Origin: Roseateles toxinivorans
GTDB taxonomy: Bacteria; Pseudomonadota; Gammaproteobacteria; Burkholderiales; Burkholderiaceae_C
Assembly (NCBI RefSeq): GCF_004362525.1
Contig: NZ_SNXS01000002.1
Location: forward strand, 372,001 to 436,000
Length of the DNA: 64,000 bases
Reading direction: 5' to 3'
Part shown: positions 27,921 through 35,992 of the stretch, piece after piece
Layout: each line of letters opens with the position of its first letter
Numbering within the stretch: the stretch's first letter is position 1
The notes under the pieces: model-generated
The model's database searches: none
What the model was told of the DNA's origin: nothing
Seen by the model: the letters and a program-made list of their open reading frames with translations, nothing else
Made by a program: the position numbers and the translations under genes

Positions 27921-30551
27921 ATGCCTCAACACAGCTCCCCCGCCGACTGGTCTGCCGTCAAGACCCTGTTCGAGCAAGCCCTGGCCCTGCCCGCCGCAGA
28001 GCGGGGGGCCTTTGTTGCGAATGCACAAGCCGATGCCGCTGTGTGCGCCGAGGTGCTGTCGCTGCTGGCCCATCATGGCGCCAGCACCGGCACTGGCGAA
28101 GCGGCATTTCTGGCGTCTCCCGCAGCGCGGTTGATGAGTGAGGGCGCGGCCCGCACCGGCCAGCGTCTGGGTGCCTGGGAGATCGTGCGGCCGCTGGGCG
28201 CCGGGGGCATGGGCGAGGTGTTCGAGGCACGCCGGGCCGATGGGCAATACGAGGGCCGCGCGGCGATCAAGCTGCTCAAGCGAGGCATGGACTCCGCCGC
28301 CGTGCTGCAGCGTTTTGCGCTGGAGCGCCAGGCGCTGGCGCGGCTGCAGCATCCGCATATCGCCGGCCTGCTGGACGCGGGCCTCAGCGACGACGGCCAG
28401 CCCTTCTTCGTGATGGCCTATGTCGATGGCCTGCCGCTGGACGCAGCGATGGCGGGTCGCTCGCTGAAGGAGCGGCTGGCGTTGTTCCTGCAACTGGCCG
28501 ATGCGGTGGCCTATGCCCACCGCAGCCTGCTGGTGCACCGCGACCTGAAGCCCGGCAATGTGCTGGTCACGCCCGAGGGCCAGGTCATGCTGCTGGACTT
28601 CGGCATTGCCAAGCTGCTCGACCCCGGAGAGGGCCTGGACGCTGACCAGACCTCCGCCGCCGCCCGCCCGTTCACCCCGAACTACGCCAGCCCCGAGCAG
28701 GTGCGTGGCGAGGCGGTGACCACCGCCACCGACATCTACAGCCTGGGCGTGCTGCTGTACCTGATGCTGACCGGTGTGCGACCCTACGGGCGCGACAGCA
28801 CCTCCGCCCAGGAGGCCGCGCGCAGCGTGCTGGAGGACGAGCCGACGCGGCCCAGCAGCCTGTCGCCCGAGCTGGTGACCGACCCCGCCTGGCTGAGCAG
28901 GCGCCGCCAGCTCCAGGGGGATCTGGACAACATCCTGCTGAAGGCGCTGGACAAGCGCATAGCGCAGCGCTACGCCAGCGTCGACGCACTGGCCGCAGAC
29001 GTTCGCGCCCATCTGGATGGCCGGCCGGTGTCGGCCCGTCCGGCGTCCGTCGGCTATCTGGCGGCCAAGTTCGTGCAGCGCCATCGCGGCGCCAGCGCCG
29101 GTGCCGTCGCCGCTGTGTTGGCCCTGCTGCTGGGCCTGGCTGGCACCAGTTGGCAGGCCCATGCTGCGCGCGTGGCCGAGCAATCGGCCGAGGCGCGGCT
29201 GGCGCAGATCCAGGAGCTCTTGCGCAACATCGTCAGCCAGCATGCGCAGGCCATCAGCAATCTGCCCGGGGGCTCGGTGGTGCGCGAGGCGATGCTGACC
29301 GAGGCGACGAAGAACCTGGAGCAGCTGGCCGCCCAGCCCGGCCAGCCGCGCGAGACCCAGGCGGTGCTGGGCAGCGCGCTGTCGCGGCTGGCCGATGCGC
29401 AGGGCAATGTGAACGGCATGAACACCGGCAAGAACGCCGAGGCCAAGACCCATGCCGAGGCGGCGCTACGTGCCTTCGAAGCCGCGGCGCTGACCCCGGC
29501 CGACAAGGTCGAGCACTTGATCGCGCAGGCCTCGGCCCACAAGACGCTGGGCCGACTGGCGCGCAGCGCCGGCCAGCCCGCCGATGCACTGGCACAGTTC
29601 AGGCGGGCGGAGCAGGGTTTGCGGCCGGCACTGCAGCTGCAGCCGGACAACGCCGAGTTGCGGCTGGCACTGGCCTATGTGATGGGCGAGATCGGCCAGA
29701 CCTACGATACCCAGAACCTGCCCAATCTGAATCAGCGCGACCCGGCGCTGGCCGCCTTCGCCGAGGCCAGGCGCCTGTTCGAGAGCCTGGCCCGCGATAC
29801 CCCGGCCGCCGATGTGCTGATGCGGCACTCGATGATGCTGGGCACCGAGGCAGTCGTCTATGACAAGCATGACGAGCTCGATGCCTCGATTGGCCGGCTG
29901 CGCGAAGCGGCCAGGGTGGGCGCCGAGGCGGTGCGCATCAGCGATCCACCGGACACCGGCCGGCAGTGGAGCCTGGCCCTGGTTCAGCACAATCTGGGTG
30001 AGGCGCTGAGCCGGCAGGGTGACACGGCCGCCGCCGAGGCGGTGATGACCGAGGCCTGGCGCCTGGTCGATCAGCTGCTGCGCGACAACCCGGGCAATGC
30101 CTCCTGGCAGCCGCGCCGCACGCTGTTCAGCCTGGGTCTGGGCCGCGCGCAGGCCGCCAACGGCCACTGCCAGCCCGCCGCCGCGCTGTTGCAGCCGCTG
30201 ATCGCCCGCTGGGCCGAGGCCAAGGACGCCAATGCCCAGCGGCGTCGCGGCCTGGCCTTGATGTCGCTGGCCCAATGCGCGCAGGCTGCTGGCAACAAGG
30301 CTTTAGCACGCCCGCAGGCCGCCGAGGCCCAGGCCACATTCGCGCGCCTGGCGAGTGCCGAGACGCCCTCACCTCGCCTGCTGCTGATCTACGAGGCCAG
30401 GGCCCTCGGCGTGATGGCGGCCAGCGCCACCAGCAGGGCCGAGGCCGCCGAGCTGAAGCAGCGGGCCGAGACCCGCTTCGCCCAGGCCGCCGCGATCAGC
30501 CCGCTGGCCTCGGACGACCGGCGCTCGCGCGAGGCTGTGGCCAGGATCTAG
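27921..30551 (+). CDS. Serine/threonine protein kinase with TM and TPR-like sensor domain
   Basis: 876 residues. A short N-terminal region (about 8-70, WSAVKTLFEQALALPAAERG) is followed by a Hanks-type kinase domain: glycine loop GAGGMGEV at about 93-100, AIK lysine at 117, HRDLKPGN at 206-213 and DFG at 226-228, all intact. One membrane helix lies at about 390-412. The extracytoplasmic C-terminal half is helical with TPR-like repeats (FRRAEQGLRP, NLGEALSRQGD, LGLGRAQAANG). This layout is typical of kinases paired with ECF sigma factors in betaproteobacteria, but no sigma factor gene is adjacent. Signal and targets unknown. Confidence 0.9.
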   Translation: MPQHSSPADWSAVKTLFEQALALPAAERGAFVANAQADAAVCAEVLSLLAHHGASTGTGEAAFLASPAARLMSEGAARTGQRLGAWEIVRPLGAGGMGEVFEARRADGQYEGRAAIKLLKRGMDSAAVLQRFALERQALARLQHPHIAGLLDAGLSDDGQPFFVMAYVDGLPLDAAMAGRSLKERLALFLQLADAVAYAHRSLLVHRDLKPGNVLVTPEGQVMLLDFGIAKLLDPGEGLDADQTSAAARPFTPNYASPEQVRGEAVTTATDIYSLGVLLYLMLTGVRPYGRDSTSAQEAARSVLEDEPTRPSSLSPELVTDPAWLSRRRQLQGDLDNILLKALDKRIAQRYASVDALAADVRAHLDGRPVSARPASVGYLAAKFVQRHRGASAGAVAAVLALLLGLAGTSWQAHAARVAEQSAEARLAQIQELLRNIVSQHAQAISNLPGGSVVREAMLTEATKNLEQLAAQPGQPRETQAVLGSALSRLADAQGNVNGMNTGKNAEAKTHAEAALRAFEAAALTPADKVEHLIAQASAHKTLGRLARSAGQPADALAQFRRAEQGLRPALQLQPDNAELRLALAYVMGEIGQTYDTQNLPNLNQRDPALAAFAEARRLFESLARDTPAADVLMRHSMMLGTEAVVYDKHDELDASIGRLREAARVGAEAVRISDPPDTGRQWSLALVQHNLGEALSRQGDTAAAEAVMTEAWRLVDQLLRDNPGNASWQPRRTLFSLGLGRAQAANGHCQPAAALLQPLIARWAEAKDANAQRRRGLALMSLAQCAQAAGNKALARPQAAEAQATFARLASAETPSPRLLLIYEARALGVMAASATSRAEAAELKQRAETRFAQAAAISPLASDDRRSREAVARI

Positions 30552-31918
30552 CGGCCCCAGCCGCCCAGCCGTAGCGCCCCGGCGATGATGGCCGCATAGA
30601 CGGCCAGGCTCAGCGCGACGACGATGGAGAAGCCGCTGATCGGCAGCCGCAGCCAGTGCACGCAGGCCCAGCCGCCGACCGCCACGATCAACAGCCGGGC
30701 CAGGCTGCCGGCCAGCGGCCAGAACATTCGGCCCGCGCCCTGCGAGGCAAAGAACAGGGCCAGGCCCAGGCCGAAGAAGCCGTAGCAGCCGCCGACGATG
30801 TTCAGATAGCTGCCGCCGAACTCGCGCACGGCCGGGTCGGCGGTGAACAGATTCATCCACAGGCCGGGCGCCAGTGCCGCCGCCGCGCCAATGCCGCCGG
30901 TGATGGCCGCGACCAGGCCGCCGCCCAGCCAGGTCACGCGCAGCGCGCGGCCGGTCTGGCCGGCGCCCATATTGGTGGCCACCAGGGCCGTCAGCGCGGT
31001 GCCGAAGCCGAAGGCAATAGGCACCAGGATGTACTCCAGCCGCGCGGCCACGCCATAACCGGCCAGCGCCACCGTGCCATAGCTGCCGACCACGGCCGTG
31101 GCCACCGCGATCGAGGCATTGCTGATGACCGGGCTCAGCGAGGCCGGCAGACCGACGCGCAGGATCTCGCGCAGCAGATCGGGGCGCGGGCGCCAGGCCT
31201 GGCCGCGCAGCCGCACGGCGCCGTCGCGGCGCATCAGGTGATGGGCCATGACGAGGGCGGTCAGCGCATTGGCGCTCAGGCTGCTGATCGCCGCGCCGGC
31301 CACACCCAGGCCCGGCAGCGGGCCCCAGCCGAACACCAGCAGCGGGCACAGCAGCAGGTGGATGGCGGCCATCGTCAGCAGCATCAGCGAGGGCAGCAGC
31401 ATATTGCCGGCGCCGCGCACGATGGCGGCCAGCACATTGGTCAGCCAGATCACCAGCGCGCCGCCGAACAGCACATTAGAGTAGGCCAGCGCGGCATCGA
31501 GCGCCGGGCCGGCGCCGCCCATGGCGGTGAAGATGCGAGACCCGAAGCCCAGCAGCGCGAGCATGAACAGCCCCGCCAGCAGCGCGGCGATCAGCAGCGC
31601 CTGCTGGGCCAGGCGGCTGGCATCGTCGCCACGGCCCGCGCCCAGCGCTCTTGCCACCGCGGCCGTGGTCGCGCCACCGATGCCGCCGGCCGACATCTGC
31701 ATCATCAGCATGGACAGCGGGAACACCAGGGCCACGCCGGCCAGCGCATCGGCGCCGAGCCGGCCGAGGATGAAGCCGTCATAGCCAATCACCACCGTCA
31801 TCGCGAGCAGGCCGACGATATTGGGCGTGGCCAGGCGTATCAGGGTGGGCAGCAGCGGCGCCTGCAGAATCTGCTGCGTGCGGGCGTTGACGGTGGGGCT
31901 CTGGGCGGCGGCGCTCAT
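30548..31918 (-). CDS. MATE family efflux transporter
   Basis: 456 residues, about 12 membrane helices in two homologous halves. The IRLATPNIVGLLAMTVVIGYDGFILGRLG opening segment (about 22-50) and GLPASLSPVISNASIAVAT in the second half are MATE/NorM-like. Such proteins export drugs or toxic metabolites with Na+ or H+. The ATG at 31918 gives the normal length; the upstream extension runs into the SDR gene. Four bases separate it from the SDR stop codon, so it is co-transcribed with the SDR and controlled by the TetR operator. Substrate unknown. Confidence 0.92.
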   Translation of the reverse strand: MSAAAQSPTVNARTQQILQAPLLPTLIRLATPNIVGLLAMTVVIGYDGFILGRLGADALAGVALVFPLSMLMMQMSAGGIGGATTAAVARALGAGRGDDASRLAQQALLIAALLAGLFMLALLGFGSRIFTAMGGAGPALDAALAYSNVLFGGALVIWLTNVLAAIVRGAGNMLLPSLMLLTMAAIHLLLCPLLVFGWGPLPGLGVAGAAISSLSANALTALVMAHHLMRRDGAVRLRGQAWRPRPDLLREILRVGLPASLSPVISNASIAVATAVVGSYGTVALAGYGVAARLEYILVPIAFGFGTALTALVATNMGAGQTGRALRVTWLGGGLVAAITGGIGAAAALAPGLWMNLFTADPAVREFGGSYLNIVGGCYGFFGLGLALFFASQGAGRMFWPLAGSLARLLIVAVGGWACVHWLRLPISGFSIVVALSLAVYAAIIAGALRLGGWGR

Positions 31919-31922
31919 GGTG

Positions 31923-32630
31923 TCAACGCGCCAGCGCGTGCAGGTAGACGCCCGGCTCGGCCGACAGGCCGCGCTTGACCTGCTGGGTGATCTCATCGGC
32001 CAGCACCTCGTCGGCGCCCGCTTCCAGCGCATCGAGCGCGCGCCGCACCACCTCGTCGGGCGTGGTCTTGGGCATGTCCATGCCGCGGGTCAGATCGGTA
32101 TCGACAAAGCCCATATGCATGGCCAGCACCTGGGTGCCCTGCGCGTGCAGCTCCTGGCGCAGTCCGTTGGTCAGCGACCAGGCGGCCGACTTGGTGGCGG
32201 CATAGGTGGCGAGAAACGGGCCGCTGATCCAGCTGGCGATCGACAGCACGTTCAGGATCGCGCCGCCGCCATTGGCCGCGAGCACCGGCGCGAAGCCCTG
32301 GCTGATACGCAGCGGGCCGAAGAAATTGGTCTCCATCTGGCGGCGGGCGGCCTCGATGCTGCCTTCGGCCAGATAGCCGCCGGTGGTGGCGATGCCGGCG
32401 TTGTTGATGATCAAGGTCACGTCGCCGGCGCGCTGCACGGCGGCGGCAACGTCGTCGGGGTTGGTGACATCGAGCCTTATCGCTTCCACGCCCGGCAGCG
32501 TGATGCTGGACGGGTCGCGGGCACCCGCGTAGACCTTGCGGGCGCCGCGGGCGAGCATCTCGCGGGCAAAGGCCAGGCCGATGCCGCGATTGGCGCCGGT
32601 GATCAGAACGGTGGCGTTGTCGAGTTTCAT
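31923..32630 (-). CDS. SDR family oxidoreductase in a TetR-controlled unit
   Basis: 235 residues. Classical short-chain dehydrogenase: TGANRGIG at about 11-18, NNAG at about 73-76, and a catalytic Ser (LSIAS) with YAATK at about 138-142. The Lys and Tyr are present. The ATG at 32630 is used; the longer frame begins inside the operator palindrome and is unlikely. It sits between a TetR gene and a MATE exporter, suggesting detoxification of a reactive carbonyl; this is an inference. Confidence 0.9.
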   Translation of the reverse strand: MKLDNATVLITGANRGIGLAFAREMLARGARKVYAGARDPSSITLPGVEAIRLDVTNPDDVAAAVQRAGDVTLIINNAGIATTGGYLAEGSIEAARRQMETNFFGPLRISQGFAPVLAANGGGAILNVLSIASWISGPFLATYAATKSAAWSLTNGLRQELHAQGTQVLAMHMGFVDTDLTRGMDMPKTTPDEVVRRALDALEAGADEVLADEITQQVKRGLSAEPGVYLHALAR

Positions 32631-32658
32631 GATGCTGTTCCTGATGGGAGAGTGGTTG

Positions 32659-32678
32659 AATATGACGACCGTCATATT
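32659..32678. promoter_or_regulatory. Probable TetR operator upstream of SDR-MATE
   Basis: Twenty-base palindrome of the form AATATGACG-AC-CGTCATATT, perfect apart from the central dinucleotide, 29 bases before the SDR start. The same sequence with two symmetric changes occurs before the TetR gene. Confidence 0.85.
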
Positions 32679-32722
32679 TCTGGCCGAAGGCCGCGGAAAA
32701 GTGCGGTGAGCCTGGCCATGGC

Positions 32723-33322
32723 TCAGTGAGACGGAAGGGTGGACACGGTGTCGTGCTGCTGCAGCAGCGCGCGACGGGTGGCGGCCAGCAGGGCCCGGCC
32801 CTCGGCGTTGTCGCCCAGCGACCGGGCCAGCTGCAGTGCGCCGGCCAGCTGGGCGGCGATCACGGCTGCACTGTCGGTGTCAGCCTCGGCCGGCAGGGCC
32901 CGGGCGACGGTGGCCATCAGGCCGCGCACCCGCCGGGCAGCAACCTCGCGCACCTCGGGGGCCTGGCGCGGCATCTCGGAGGCCAGCGCGGCCACCGGGC
33001 AGCCATGCTCGGTCGCGGCCAGATTGCCCTCGGCCAGATAGGCCTCGACCAGTTGGCGCAGGGGGCTGGCATCGACCAGCTGCTGGCTGGCGATGCGCCG
33101 CGCCAGGCCGGCCCCGGCATCCTGGCCGGCACGCTCCAGCGCCTCGCACAGCAGGGCGTCACGCGAGGCGAAATGGGCATAGAAGCCGCCGTGGGTCAGG
33201 CCGGCCTCCTTCATGATGTCGGCCACGCCCAGTCCCTGGAAACCGGTGCGGCGTATGGCACGCGCGGCGGTCTCGACGATGCGCTCGTGGGTCAGTTCCT
33301 TGCGGGTCAGGGGTGTGTCCAT
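32723..33322 (-). CDS. TetR/AcrR family transcriptional regulator
   Basis: 199 residues. The N-terminal HTH (about 14-55, with GFQGLGVADIMKEAGLTHGGFYAHFASRDALL) is typical of TetR regulators of the subgroup that controls neighbouring SDR or efflux genes. The C-terminal ligand domain is variable. The ATG at 33322 places the operator palindrome just upstream; a longer frame would start within it. It probably represses itself and the SDR-MATE pair. Confidence 0.93.
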   Translation of the reverse strand: MDTPLTRKELTHERIVETAARAIRRTGFQGLGVADIMKEAGLTHGGFYAHFASRDALLCEALERAGQDAGAGLARRIASQQLVDASPLRQLVEAYLAEGNLAATEHGCPVAALASEMPRQAPEVREVAARRVRGLMATVARALPAEADTDSAAVIAAQLAGALQLARSLGDNAEGRALLAATRRALLQQHDTVSTLPSH

Positions 33323-33338
33323 GGGCGCAATGTAGCTG

Positions 33339-33358
33339 AATATGATGACCATCATATT
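33339..33358. promoter_or_regulatory. Probable TetR autoregulatory operator
   Basis: Twenty-base palindrome AATATGATG-AC-CATCATATT, 17 bases before the TetR start. It matches the operator at 32659-32678 except for one symmetric base pair, as expected for two sites of one regulator. Confidence 0.85.
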
Positions 33359-33422
33359 AGCGCGGGCAATTGACTAAGCACAGCAGAATGCACCCACTCA
33401 AATGCGCAAGACGAGGCACTCG

Positions 33423-34001
33423 ATGGATTTCGTGATGACAGTCAGGACCTGGTGCGCCGGCCCGGCCCTCGTGGCGGCTGCCCTGCTGGCCGGATCGAGT
33501 GCCTGTGCCCAGGCCGACGCCGCCTGGCCCGCGCTGCAGGACGGCAGCATCGTGCTGTTCCGCCATGCCACGGCGCCCGGTGGGGGCGATCCGCCCGGCA
33601 TGAAGCTGGGCGACTGCAGCACCCAGCGCAATCTGGATGAAGCCGGGCGCGCGCAGGCCAGGCGCCTGGGCGAGCAATTCCGCCAGCGTGGCATCAAGGT
33701 GACTGCGGTCCTGACCTCGCAGTGGTGCCGCACCCGCGACACCGCCGAGCTGGCCTTCCCGGGCCGGGCGCGCGAGGACAGCAACTTCAACTCCTTTTTC
33801 GGAGATCCGTCACGTCAGCCGGCACAAACCGCCGCCGCCCTGGCCCTGCTGCGCCAGTGGCGCGGCCCGGGCGTGCTGGTGGTGGTGACGCACCAGGTCA
33901 ATATCAGCATGTTGACCGGCCTCGGTACCGCCTCCGGTGAAGGCGTGGTCGTGCGGCCCCAGGGCCAGGGCCTGGAAGTGCTGGGGCGTCTGGCGCCCTA
34001 G
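33423..34001 (+). CDS. Histidine phosphatase family protein, exported
   Basis: 192 residues. A signal peptide (about 1-30, ending ACAQA) precedes a phosphoglycerate-mutase/SixA-like domain. The catalytic motif is FRHAT, which differs from the common RHG/RHA form by a trailing Thr, and a second conserved His is in VTHQV. CSTQRNLDEAGRAQARRLG is typical of periplasmic members. The start is uncertain: ATGs at 33402, 33423 and 33435 are all in frame, and 33423 is best placed after a GAGG. Substrate unknown. Confidence 0.85.
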   Translation: MDFVMTVRTWCAGPALVAAALLAGSSACAQADAAWPALQDGSIVLFRHATAPGGGDPPGMKLGDCSTQRNLDEAGRAQARRLGEQFRQRGIKVTAVLTSQWCRTRDTAELAFPGRAREDSNFNSFFGDPSRQPAQTAAALALLRQWRGPGVLVVVTHQVNISMLTGLGTASGEGVVVRPQGQGLEVLGRLAP

Positions 34002-34008
34002 GCCCGCC

Positions 34009-34368
34009 TTAGCGCTTGCGCGGCAGGATCTGCGTCTGGGGGAAACCGTCGCTGGGCAGTTCGCCGGGCCCGGTGGCCCCGAAGATCGGCAGCGGCGCGG
34101 GGCCGGAGGCATGGGCCTGCGCCTCGGCGCGCTGGCTGCGTCGCTGGGCAGCCAAGCGCATCTCGGCCATCTCCTGCTGCAGCATCTCGATCTGTTTGCG
34201 CGCCTGCGCGGCCTGCTGGCTGGCTAGGTGGCGTGCGGCGTCAAGACGCTCCTTGTTCGACGCCGCGTCCTTGAGCTTGCGGCCGAACCACCAGTGCGCG
34301 CCCACCCAGGCCACGGCCGCCCCGACAAGGAAGGCCATCACCGTCATCACCCATTGCTGTGCGTCCAT
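34009..34368 (-). CDS. Hypothetical single-pass membrane protein with coiled coil
   Basis: 119 residues. An N-terminal membrane helix (about 8-28, TVMAFLVGAAVAWVGAHWWFG) is followed by a charged helix likely to form a coiled coil (about 30-80, rich in Ala, Gln, Glu and Arg) and a Pro-rich tail. No family recognised. It converges with the histidine phosphatase gene with seven bases between the stops. It could be a small envelope scaffold; nothing else can be said. Confidence 0.65.
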   Translation of the reverse strand: MDAQQWVMTVMAFLVGAAVAWVGAHWWFGRKLKDAASNKERLDAARHLASQQAAQARKQIEMLQQEMAEMRLAAQRRSQRAEAQAHASGPAPLPIFGATGPGELPSDGFPQTQILPRKR

Positions 34369-34451
34369 GATGCCAAGACCCTCCGTTTTTGCCGATTTGG
34401 TGTTTTGCTAATGTAGCGCTGGATGACCGATCTGGGCATCCCACAAAGAGG

Positions 34452-35123
34452 CTAGCGGAACTCCTGGGCGGCGGTGGCCAGGGTGCTGACATGGACCTTG
34501 ACCCAGAGTCCACGCGCCGACGGAAAGCACAGCGTGCCGTCGGCGAACACCGACTTCCAGTACGACACCACGGTGCCAGGCATCTGCGGGGCCGTGAACT
34601 CGATGCTGATCTGCACCGTCTGCCCCGGCGCCGTGGGCGGCACGGCAATCAAGGTCGATGAGGGCAGCAGGTTGTCGGCGACGCGGACCTCCCTGCCGTC
34701 ACGGGTGTAGACGACGATCTGCTCGTCCTGGCACTGCATGAAGCGGTCCGTCCAGGCCACCTTGCCGACGTTCTGCATCTCCCAGGTCTTGACGAAGCGC
34801 TGGCCCGGCAGAACCATCTCGCCGTCCGGAAAGCTCACGTCCCGCACGAAGGCGCTCTGGTCATCCTGGCGGGGCGAACCTCCCTGCGCGCCTATCGGTG
34901 GCGAGGGCTCGGCGTCGAACAGCAGGCGCAGCATGCGGATCGGATGAACCTGCAGCACCCGCGCCAGCGCGACCACCGTCGGCAGCGTGGGCAGCTTGCC
35001 GCCCACCTGGGTCAACGAGTGCACGGTCTGCCGGCTCAGCTTGGCCCGACGGCACAGCTCGGTGTTGGACAGGCCCAGTGCCTTGGCGCGGCTGCGCACA
35101 TAGCTATCCAGCGTTTCGGTCAT
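34452..35123 (-). CDS. HTH regulator with NBR1-Ig-like domain
   Basis: 223 residues. An XRE-type HTH (about 5-66; LGLSNTELCRRAKLSRQTVHSL) is joined by a Pro/Gly/Gln-rich linker (70-90) to an NBR1-type Ig-like domain (about 92-215). The latter is recognised by FVKTWEMQNVGKVAW at 110-124, followed by the beta strands APGQTVQISIEF and PGTVVSYWKSV. The NBR1 Ig domain is known from the eukaryotic autophagy receptor and from scattered bacterial proteins, where it may bind protein partners. The ATG at 35123 is chosen over an upstream ATG. Regulatory target unknown; a palindrome lies 73 bases upstream. Confidence 0.82.
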   Translation of the reverse strand: MTETLDSYVRSRAKALGLSNTELCRRAKLSRQTVHSLTQVGGKLPTLPTVVALARVLQVHPIRMLRLLFDAEPSPPIGAQGGSPRQDDQSAFVRDVSFPDGEMVLPGQRFVKTWEMQNVGKVAWTDRFMQCQDEQIVVYTRDGREVRVADNLLPSSTLIAVPPTAPGQTVQISIEFTAPQMPGTVVSYWKSVFADGTLCFPSARGLWVKVHVSTLATAAQEFR

Positions 35124-35431
35124 CGCATCTCTTGCCCAGGGCAGCGTCAGGGAGCGCCGCACCCCTGTGTTCGCGGGGGGCGGGCGGCGCAGCTTGTCCA
35201 GTGCATTGGACGAGGCCGATGATAGATTTGTTTCAACAAGCCAGACACCGTGGCTTCCCTGGGCTGCCCAGGCGAGGCCGAGACCGGTGACGCACGGGCG
35301 AGGGAGCAGCCATCAGCCAGTCAGCGCGGCCGCAGCGGCGAGCGCGTTGCCGTGCTGCGCCGCTTCTACGGCTGGGCCTGGCCTTGAAAACACGCGGCGT
35401 CTTCCGACCCGCACAAGACGAAGGCACCGAC
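35124..35431. other. Intergenic region between divergent genes
   Basis: About 308 bases between the HTH-NBR1 gene and the PEP-CTERM gene. It must hold both promoters. The only structure I see is the short palindrome at 35196-35211; no gene or RNA is apparent. Confidence 0.5.
35196..35211. promoter_or_regulatory. Candidate operator in the divergent region
   Basis: GTCCA-N6-TGGAC inverted repeat in the region shared by the HTH regulator and the PEP-CTERM/subtilase operon. The position is suitable for autoregulation, but the arms are only five bases. Confidence 0.35.
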
Positions 35432-35992
35432 ATGAAGGCTCACCTATGGACCGCCGCGCTGCTGGCCGGCGCATTGTCCGCAACCTCCCAGGCGGCCGTG
35501 ATGAACAGCTCGTTCCATCACCAGGCCGGCAATGCCTGGGTGGTGGACCTGACGGTGGTGGGCGATGGCCTGCCGGTCGAGCTGCGGGGCTTCACCACCT
35601 ACTTTGCAGAGGGCCTGTATGCCGACCTGACCCTGCTGGCCTCTCCCGCCGGCTGGGACAGCCTGGTGATACAGCCCGATCTGGTCCTGGCTTCGGCCGG
35701 CTACCTGGATGCCTTCGCGATCGGCGGCGCCGGCCTGCTGGCCGGACAGTCGCAGGGCGGCTTCTCGATCCAGTTCAGCTATCTGGGCAGCGGCGCGCCC
35801 GGTGAGCTGATGTTCGACATCGTTGATGCCAACTATCAGGTGCTGTACTCGGGGCTGACGACGCCTGCGGCCGTGGTGCCGGAGCCGGCCAGCTTCGCCC
35901 TGGGCCTGCTCGGCACGGCCTTGCTGCTCGGGTTTGTGCGGCGCGCCCGGCATCGGCCCGGCGCGGCCGTCACAACGGGATACTCGGCATGA
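35432..35992 (+). CDS. PEP-CTERM sorting domain protein
   Basis: 186 residues. A signal peptide (about 1-22) precedes a beta-rich body and a C-terminal PEP-CTERM signal: VPEPAS at 149-154, a membrane helix LGLLGTALLLGFV, then the basic cluster RRARHR. This is the exosortase (EpsH/XrtA) recognition signal of Gram-negatives, in which the tail is processed and the protein sent to the cell surface or matrix. The basic cluster is followed by an unusual 12-residue extension. The stop overlaps the subtilase start (ATGA at 35989), so the two are coupled. The exosortase itself is not in the window. Confidence 0.9.
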   Translation: MKAHLWTAALLAGALSATSQAAVMNSSFHHQAGNAWVVDLTVVGDGLPVELRGFTTYFAEGLYADLTLLASPAGWDSLVIQPDLVLASAGYLDAFAIGGAGLLAGQSQGGFSIQFSYLGSGAPGELMFDIVDANYQVLYSGLTTPAAVVPEPASFALGLLGTALLLGFVRRARHRPGAAVTTGYSA

